Origin: Pictodentalium vernedei
Lineage: Eukaryota > Mollusca > Scaphopoda > Dentaliida > Dentaliidae
Assembly (NCBI GenBank): GCA_031216915.1
Contig: CM062296.1
Span: 142,270,344-142,334,343 of the forward strand
Direction of reading: 5' to 3'
DNA: 64,000 nt
The translations under genes were made by a program, and so were the position numbers. The notes beneath the pieces are model-generated. The model was not told the DNA's origin, did no database searches, and saw only the letters and a program-made list of their open reading frames with translations. This document shows, piece by piece, positions 57,003-64,000 of this stretch. Every line of letters starts with the position of its first letter. The stretch's first letter is position 1.

Positions 57003-57243
57003 ACAACTAACTGTAATGATAGAAGAAGATTTTCTTCCTGTGATTTTAAGTCAAAAATGTTTTTGAACAATAAGCATGAAACCTTATACACTGGCAGTAA
57101 AAGTGATAAGTTTTTATTCTATGTAAGCTTGTACAGCAACCGAAATGCCAGGATGATGAAAGAACCAACAACAACAATAAAAACAACAACAATAAAAACA
57201 ACAGTTAGAACAAGGGCAGTCATTACCACTAGATTGCCTGAAG
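57003..57243 (+). CDS. candidate internal exon of an unidentified host gene
   Basis: Preceded by a strong acceptor (TTTTTCTCTTTTCAG, ending 57002) and followed by a consensus donor (GTAAGT at 57244). The 241 nt are open in one frame from acceptor to donor (80 codons plus one base, leaving phase 1). The predicted peptide starts TTNCNDRRRFSSCDFKSK and ends in a Thr-rich stretch (EPTTTIKTTTIKTT), as in linkers of secreted or surface proteins. I recognise no family. It lies in a short gap (56964-57373) between two mobile elements. No partner exon is visible in the window. It could also be a chance splice-like pair. Confidence 0.45.
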
Positions 57244-57399
57244 GTAAGTTCCATATTTTTCCTCCTTTTATCTTATCTGTTAGGAACCAAACAGTTGAAT
57301 ATGTTCATTCAGTCAGGCAACTTTCATATTGGACTCTCAGGCTTTAGCACTGAAATTAAGCCTCTCATTACATGTACAGTCTAGAGCTGAAACAGTTAA

Positions 57400-57644
57400 C
57401 CCTTTACCTAACATGAAAAGCAGACGACACTTGCAAAAATAATTCTTGAAAAACTAATTTTTTTCATTTTTTGTCTCAAAAACATAGGTTATGACCCCTC
57501 GTTGGAACGAGCTCGACGAGCTCGTTCCAACAAGGGGTCATAACCTATGTTTTTGAGACAAAAAATGAAAAAAAATAGTGAAAATTAATTGGCGATTTTT
57601 GAGAATAGCGCTGGCCGGTTTTGGCCGTTACGTTAGGTAAAGGG
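57400..57644. mobile_element. piggyBac-like MITE (TTAA), copy 2
   Basis: CCCTTTACCTAAC / GTTAGGTAAAGGG ends with TTAA on both sides (57396-57399, 57645-57648). It is inserted at the TTAA inside the hAT terminal repeat (CAGTTAA). The centre is a long palindrome around GAGCTCGACGAGCTC. Confidence 0.85.
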
Positions 57645-57764
57645 TTAAGGGTTTTTCTTGATCGATTAATCACATGGATTAACCTTGGTTAACTGATTAA
57701 TCACTTGACTTGCCCTAATAGATAGATGAATAATTGCTGTACCGTTGGTGATTTACAGCATTAA

Positions 57765-58002
57765 CCTTTTACCCAGTGCAACAGGAGGAACCCCTCAGAA
57801 CTATATACAAAAAATCTCCATTCCAGTTTTATTATGTTTGCAATTTCTTGTCTCAAAAATATAGCTTAGACCCCCTCATTGGAATGAGCTCTTTGAGCTC
57901 GTTCCAATGAGGGGTCATAAGCTATGTTTTTGAGACTTGAATTGAAAATTTTCACCAATTCAAGAATTTATTTTGCAAGTATCGTCTGCATTGGATAAAG
58001 GG
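57765..58002. mobile_element. piggyBac-like MITE (TTAA), copy 3
   Basis: Diverged ends CCTTTTACCC / GGATAAAGGG with TTAA / TTAT. The centre GAGCTCTTTGAGCTC palindrome is shared with copy 2. Confidence 0.7.
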
Positions 58003-58041
58003 TTATGAATGACCATTTCCAGCTACTGATACGTAGAGGAT

Positions 58042-58188
58042 ATCTAATGTTTTCTTGTGAATACCGGGATTTATCTCATGAGTGAGTGAGAGAATTCGTA
58101 TTTTCACGAGCAGCTTACTGCGAGTGAAAATACAAATTCTCTCACTCACGAATGAGATTATCCCGGTATTCACAAGAAAACATTAGAT
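58042..58188. repeat. fold-back related to the TAGTGTTTTTGAGTGGATAC family
   Basis: ATCTAATGTTTTCTTGTGAA pairs with its complement ending CATTAGAT. It has the same layout (TATCTCATGAGTGA... stem) as 18843-18979 and 56816-56963. Confidence 0.8.
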
Positions 58189-58973
58189 TTTCTTTTTATT
58201 ATACCCCTTTCATTTGAAGCTTCAACTGAAACGATCCAAACCAACGCCCATACCACGCAAGAAATCTGTTTACATAATCAGCTGATTGCTGACACAGATC
58301 ACGTCTTGTTATACTCACTAGTGGAGCCAGAACAACTTTTGTTTTGCGCTTGTGAAAATTCATTTGTAAATTTCAAGTTCACACGAAATGTTAATCACCG
58401 AGGTATTTGATCTCATTAGTGAGGGGAGAACACAATTTATTTTTTACCGATTCCTATTATAATTAGACGTTAGGGGTGTAATAAAATATGATGATCATGC
58501 AAGTAAACAAGTATGTCAGAACGTAACTTGCATGCATTACTCTGTCTCCTATAATTGATGTGAGTCAGTGTGACAATGTTTGCCTGTTGTGGAGCAAGTT
58601 TGTTTCTTTGTTAACCCACATAATACAGTAGTTCAGTTCAAAACTAACAGTTAATCAATCAATTACTTTTTTGGTTGATCAAGATGTTGATCATTGGTTA
58701 ATTGATTAACCGATTAACTGTTTCAGCTCTAGTACAGTCCATTTAAAATTGAAGCCAAGTTCCAGTGTTTGATTACATGATAGTTGTGCTAAATATAGAC
58801 TGATTTATTTGACTGATACTGCTGGCACTTTGGTATGGTTACCACAGCAATCAATCAAACAATTCTGACAACAAAAAAAACCTTGTGTTTTGTATTCTCA
58901 CTGGTGGAAAAAAGCTTGAAATTACAATTACAGTATTTGGTGATTAACAGAATATATATGTTTGTTTATTTAT

Positions 58974-59415
58974 TATATCCCCCACTTTTTTAAAAAAGTG
59001 GGGTATACTGGATTGCACCTGTCCGTGCATCTGTGTGTCTGTGCATCCATTTGTCCGGCTGCACTCAGATTCTATTCGCGTTATAACTTCAACATTACTG
59101 CTCAGATTTCAATGAAATTTCATATAGATGTTCACTATCATGAGGTATTCAAGTGGCATCAGCGGTTTTGCTGTTGGAATATTTTGTCTGTGAGTTATAG
59201 CCCTTTGAACACAAAAAATAGGATATTTTTTGTCTGTTCTCCTTGTATCTTAGGTTTGGCTTATTGGATCTCAATGGAATTTCTATTTTCTGAACCGATG
59301 GTTTAATTTGAACCAAATTTGGTATGTGGTATTATTGAGTCTTAAGTACTTGACTCCTGCAAAAAAATTGTTCATGTGTCCCCCCGTGGGAACCCCAGGA
59401 GCTAAAAACAAATAT
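58974..59415. repeat. satellite-type element fragment cut by DIRS copy D
   Basis: Starts with the hairpin TATCCCCCACTTTTTT-AAAAAAGTGGGGTATA and a GTCTGTGCATCC microsatellite. It continues into a unit related to 45018-46660 (AACCAAATTTGGTATG, GTGGGAACCCCAGGAGC). It stops where DIRS copy D begins. Confidence 0.6.
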
Positions 59416-59620
59416 ATTTTTATACAACAACCAATGGCCCAGACCAGCTGGTGCTAACTCAAAAATTAATCCAGGGCCAAACACAGATTTTGCACCCCAA
59501 TCCCCAAAATTTGCCTGCAAAACCGAAAATTGAATGTCCTATCTGGTCCTCCATACTTTTGTGATCTGCGCATGTGCAGTATCCAGGAAGACACCGAAAT
59601 TGGCGCCAACCATCATTCTT

Positions 59621-60330
59621 TGTTTGGCCCTCCAGTCAGTAACAACATACTGACATCTGTGCTTTTAAATCTCAGTTTTGAAGATGCCAGACACAAATCA
59701 ATGGTTGAATTGGTGGATCCAAGGACATAATTGGATGATGGAAGTGAACAACGGTGGTTGGAAATGTTCAGGGCTGTAACTTTATAATTTTTATCGAAAT
59801 TATTTCATGTTTCCCAATTTCAGGACATGGGCCTGACGTCATCATTCTTGCTAATGATTTATCCACGGTTTGTTAAGTGTTCCTTCCCTATCCTTCCTTG
59901 AAGCCCTCCTGTTAAACTCCCAAGCATTTGGCTTATTTTATAGAATTTTTTTTTATAAATTTCTTGGGAGTTTGACGTCTTGCCTGGGGTCTTGTTTCTG
60001 GTTTTTCTCTGATGTTGTTTCGATTAGCAATGTCTTATAAATATATGTAGTTTCTTGTTTATGTTAGTGTAGGCTTGTTGTAAGATACATATTATATTAT
60101 TCCGGTAGTGTAGCAATTATTTTCGGAATTTTTTCCACACTTAGGCTCTACCTGGATATCCCTGGGCTCATCTGTTCCCTTTGGGAACTTGGGCTCCTGT
60201 CAAAAAAATTTCGAAAGATTTTTTGATATTGATTTTTCGATTTGTATTTTGAATGTTGTTTATTATGTATCTTTACCATATATTTATCGTGGAGTTGGTG
60301 GGAGTGCTGTCGACTTTGTTTTGATTAATT
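59621..60330 (+). other. 5' leader of DIRS copy D
   Basis: Retains the leader features of A-C: an 11-bp inverted pair AAACTCCCAAG / CTTGGGAGTTT (59915-59973), the CCACACTTAGGCT block (60136) and the GGGAACTTGGGCTCC block (60183). Confidence 0.55.
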
Positions 60331-62468
60331 ATGAAAGCTTATTGCTCAAAATGCAAGGCTAGGAAATCTACTTCAGATTTACATGCTTATTGCCCTGCTC
60401 GTAGTCGAAGTACTCCCACTAATTCTTGTCCTACATGTGTTGGATGGGATGACAAACGTTGGACACGGGTGTCACGGTACGTTGTTAGCGGTGAGAGGCC
60501 AAAGCCGATCCTCTCGCCGCAAAGTCAATAAAGTTTCTCAGTTTCTTTTTCAGAGGAACAAGAACATGGTGATGGTTATGTGACACCTAGAGAAAGTGTG
60601 CTACCATCGTCGCACTCCGATGAGCAAACAGAGCTAGCTGCCAAGGTGCTCATGAATATTAGACGGGGGATAAAGCCACTAGCCGGTGGTTTTAGTCCCT
60701 TGTCTGCAGCCAGCTCGACTGGTGAAGCATTTACTCCGTCCATGGGTACCGTGATGCCGGGTGTGGCCGTTGCGGTCGATAGAAGTGGATTGGGTGGAGC
60801 GAGCACCTTAAAACAAAAACATGCTCACCCAGTGATGACGGAACAGAGGAAGAAGCCAGCAAGTACCGTGGGAAGCTCGGCGAGGTCTGAAAGGACTGCA
60901 AACAAGAGAGGTCCCTCTCTTTCACAACAGCATCTGGGGCCAGATGTTGTGATAAAAAACGTGTGATAAAAAACTGGAGCATACGTCCATACCTTCCGTC
61001 CGGGATGCTCCATATAGATCGCAGCCGGCCTCGGCTATAGTTACAGCTTCTTCCACGTCCTCTACAAAGCACACATGACCGCACACTAGCTACACAAACT
61101 TGGATATCCAGCCTGCATCGCCAAGAAGGGACCACTCGTCATCTGCGAAATCGGACCATCCAGTAGCTAGGGAGACGAGCCCTCGTTCATCGGGACGCTC
61201 GGAAAAAAGAGCCATCTCTGACACACTGTCCCAGGAGCAGCAAGCGGCGAAGAAACCGAAGACCGCTGCTCCTCAGGTTTCCGTAATGGACCTGCTGTTG
61301 CAGATTGCGCAGCTGATCGCAGCATCCCAGCAAAGGCAAGAGCAGCCTCCTGCAGTCTCAGAACCTGAGCTGTCGGACGGTGCTGGGTCGGTCCGGTCAT
61401 CTGTTCATTCAGATGCAAGGGACCGAGATTCACAACTGATTCTTTTGGATGGTGAAAGGGATTTGGAAGAAGATTACCCTTCCCTTTCAGAATGACACAT
61501 GGTTTGCGATGAATTTCATCCATCAATACTACCCTGAATTTGTTCCAGCGAATCAGAATGCTGCGACGACTAGAAAGAAACCGCTGGTATCGTTGGACGC
61601 AGACTTTATCCGGACAAAGGAGGAGGTCCTTTCTTTTCCGGTTCAGTCTAGGCAGGTGTCGCAGGCCTATGGCCACTTAGACGACGCCGTAATTAATCTC
61701 TCCAGTGGGACGAAGAAAGGCAGTTTCTTATCATCTTCCATAAATTTACCGTTTCTTGGACCTTATTCATTTAAAACAGCCGGGGAAGATGTTCAGAGAG
61801 TTTCTCTGCGTTTGGATGAGCTGGCCGAGGATGTAGAGGTATCCTTACCTGGTTCATTTACAATTCGCTCAGACACAATTTCTTCTAATAGAGCGAATTT
61901 GGATGCTGTGTCTTACACAGATCACCTTACAAGAGCTATGGAGCAATGTCTCAACGGAAAGGAATTTGAGGATGTTCGTACCTCGCTAAGAGTTCTTTCC
62001 AGGGCAATTATGTATACCATGTATAACTCCGCCCTAACAGTGGCTGATCTGGAGTTAATCAGATGTGTTGGTGCCCTTGTGTCGTCATCTTTGATAGATG
62101 ACAAGGTGAAAAACTCTCTCCGAGTCGCTCTGTTTTCCGGACATACTATATTTGACGACAAGCTTTCATTAGTCTTTGACCAGGCTACAAAGAAAGCGTC
62201 TAATACTCTGCTTTTAAAGTCGGTGTCAAATCGACCCGCTACAGCAGAAAAGAGTAAAGGAGGACGTCCCAGGCAGAAATCATCAAAAGGGGACTCCTCA
62301 CGAGGGTATAGGAAACCCTCTTATAATTACTCAGAGGTCGTCAGTACAGTGACTCGGGAAAGGGCCATTGGTCTGATCGAGAATACCTGTCAGATGCCCT
62401 TAAGCCGACGGGTGAAGGCTCTTCACGGGGAGGACTCCTACCATAAGCCTCGCAGGTCATACAGGTGA
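60331..62468 (+). pseudogene. gag-like ORF1 of DIRS copy D
   Basis: Starts MKAYCSKCKARKSTSDLH with the same Cys pattern and RVSRYVVSGER motif as B. An in-frame TAA (60529-60531) and a small insertion at about 60962-60978 (GTGTGATAAAAAAC) break the N-terminal half. A further frame change near 61449-61495 precedes the C-terminal domain (NRANLDAVSYTDHL, NSALTVADLEL), which is open to 62468. The stop context AGGTGATGG matches that at the end of gag in B. Confidence 0.8.
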
Positions 62469-62499
62469 TGGTCAGGACCTCTATTGCTTGCCAGTTGGC

Positions 62500-64000
62500 G
62501 GAAGGTTATCAAGCTTCGCGAAAAACTGGATAACAATTACGTAAGATCAGTGGGTGAGAAGTGTTGTCTCGGACGGCCTATGGCTAACATTCTGAGTGAA
62601 ACCACCACTAACAAGATGTCCGCGTTGGACAAATCTTCTGTCCAATCCTTGTAAAGGAGAGTTTCTCCCAGTGGAGGTACAGGCGCTCTTATCAAAGGAA
62701 GCAATAGAGGTCATCGATAATCAAAATTCTCAGGGTTTCTACAGTCACCTGTTCCTCGTACAGAAGCCAGACGGCTCGCTCCGACTGATAATAGACTTGA
62801 GCTGGATAAACAAGCTTATCGTGGCTCCAAAGTTCTATATGGAGACCATTCGGTCGGTAAGGGCGAGCATTTAAGTGAACGACTATGCGGCAAGCATAGA
62901 TCTAAAGGATGCATACTTTCATGTCATGGTACATCCGGCATTCACAAAGTACTTACGGTTCACCATGCAAGGGAAAGTGTATCAGTTTCGAGCGATGTGC
63001 TTCGGTCTGAACCTGGCTCCCTGGGCATTCACTCGAATAATGAACTCGGTAATGTCTTACTTCTGAACTCATTCGTCTGCGGTAACGTTGGCTTACTTGG
63101 ACGACATTCTTCAGAGATACGGTAACAGTACTATTCTTCAGAACGATGTTCAGAGTCTGCTTCTATTACTCTGACGTCTCAGTTTCATCGTAAACGAGAA
63201 AAAGTCGGATCTAGCTCCGTCCAAGTCGTTCATTCACTTGGGAATGAATTTCGAGACTCACAACAATCTGGTTCGTCTGCCATTACCCAGAGCGAAATTA
63301 GTCAGTTTTTATGCTCGCTTTTGTCTACACTCAGACGCATTAACAGCAAGGGAATTCATGTGACTGATAGGGTTGTGCGGAGCGGCTGAAGATCTTATTC
63401 CGATGGACCACTTGCGCACACATCCCATCCAGATATTCTTTACTCAGAACTGGAGTGTGAAGACGCATTCGCTCGAGACCAGTATTGTTTTAACAGACCT
63501 AGTAAAACAAAAGGTTCAGATTTGGGCAGATATTCAGTGGTTAACTCAGGGAGTTCCACTGCAACTGCCGGTTCTGGCTAAAACGATTATGACGGATGCC
63601 AGTCAAACATGTTGGGGTGCTACCCTTGAAGTGTCAGGGTCTTTGGGACCCTTGTTTCCTGAAGAAACACATAAACATCAAGGAGATGATGTCAATATGG
63701 TTAGTGCTACAACATTGGATTCACATAATAGCGGACGCTCATGTTCAGATATTGTCGGACAACTCGACAGTCGTAGCGTATATCAGGAACCAGGGCGGCA
63801 CTCATTCGATTCCATTATGCAAACTAACGGAGACGATTCTTCTATATGTTGTGAATCATCATGTTCAGCTTTCTGTCCGTCATATACCGGGTCGTCTGAA
63901 CGTATTAGCAGACTATCTCGGAAAGGTTGCCTGTTGCCATCGGAGTGGACGCTCAACAAGCGAGTATTCAGACAGATTTGCTACCAGTGGGATCGCTCCA
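62500..64000 (+). pseudogene. DIRS pol of copy D (RT and RNase H, partial)
   Basis: RT motifs are clear: FYSHLFLVQKPDGSLR, DLKDAYFHVMVHP, CFGLNLAPWAFTR and the active site YLDDI (about 63096). Four in-frame stops fall at positions that encode Arg in B: TAA 62872, TGA 63064, TGA 63172 and TGA 63361. Two of these are CGA to TGA changes. A deletion near 63620-63635 shifts the RNase H frame after MTDASQTCWGA. The gene runs off the window end. Confidence 0.85.

Larger units (their letters stand above)
57382..58731. mobile_element. hAT-like non-autonomous element with three nested insertions
   Basis: Ends TAGAGCTGAAACAGTTAA and the reverse complement are flanked by a perfect 8-bp duplication GTACAGTC (57374-57381, 58732-58739). 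The interior carries two piggyBac-like MITEs (57400-57644, 57765-58002) and one ATCTAATG fold-back (58042-58188). The sequence TTGATCGATTAATC near the ends resembles the degenerate ATTAATCG repeat at 370-408. Confidence 0.75.
59416..64000 (+). mobile_element. DIRS copy D: diverged, decayed DIRS-type element, cut by window end
   Basis: Begins ATTTTTATACAAC with a left ITR (59416-about 59620) alignable to those of A-C (CCAATGGCCCAGACCAGCTG; CCCCAATCCCCAAAATTTGC; GAAATTGGCGCCAA), including TGCGCATGTGCA at the NRF1-like position. Leader, gag and pol follow in the same order as in B. The right side lies outside the window. Sequence divergence from B marks a separate subfamily. Confidence 0.88.

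Overview
The window is non-coding, repeat-packed animal DNA. Pol III SINEs with 5S-like and tRNA-like heads, DIRS-type retrotransposons, a GIY-YIG (Penelope-type) fragment, hAT, Tc1 and piggyBac-like remnants, many fold-back MITEs and Helentron-like elements carrying internal satellites all point to a metazoan, most likely a marine invertebrate. Transposon-borne tandem repeats of about 140-170 bp between fixed end modules resemble bivalve 'pearl'/HINE elements, so a mollusc is my best guess, at low confidence. No intact host gene is visible. One convincing internal exon lies at 57003-57243, and two short ORFs (20637-20792 and 34136-34267) deserve checking.

Layout: 1-2464 holds fold-backs, a 5S-headed SINE and a mariner-like TIR element. 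2465-9467 is DIRS copy A (RT-less, full of stops). 10383-17936 is DIRS copy B (the most complete: gag, RT/RNase H/methyltransferase, tyrosine recombinase). 18843-26883 holds fold-backs, three satellite-bearing elements (one nested in another), a SINE and a Tc1 fossil. 26884-33843 is DIRS copy C, a near twin of A at a different target. 34293-44103 holds a tRNA-headed SINE, a Helentron-like element with a four-monomer higher-order satellite, a broken hAT gene, a hammerhead-ribozyme motif and a Penelope endonuclease fragment. 44350-59415 holds more satellite elements, nested MITEs and the candidate exon. 59416 to the end is the 5' part of a diverged, decayed DIRS copy D.

All four DIRS copies are on the + strand. 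A, B and C have unequal inverted terminal repeats and an internal complementary region that reads like the circular junction of both ends, as expected for tyrosine-recombinase retrotransposons. A and C share the same RT deletion and stops but have different flanks, so a coding-dead, RT-less derivative was apparently mobilised recently in trans. B is a plausible relative of the helper, but this copy is also disabled. Its gag carries a 451-bp tandem segment of A/C type that shifts the frame, and its recombinase has a one-base deletion just before the catalytic tyrosine. The window is best read as a record of autonomous and parasitic copies exchanging sequence.
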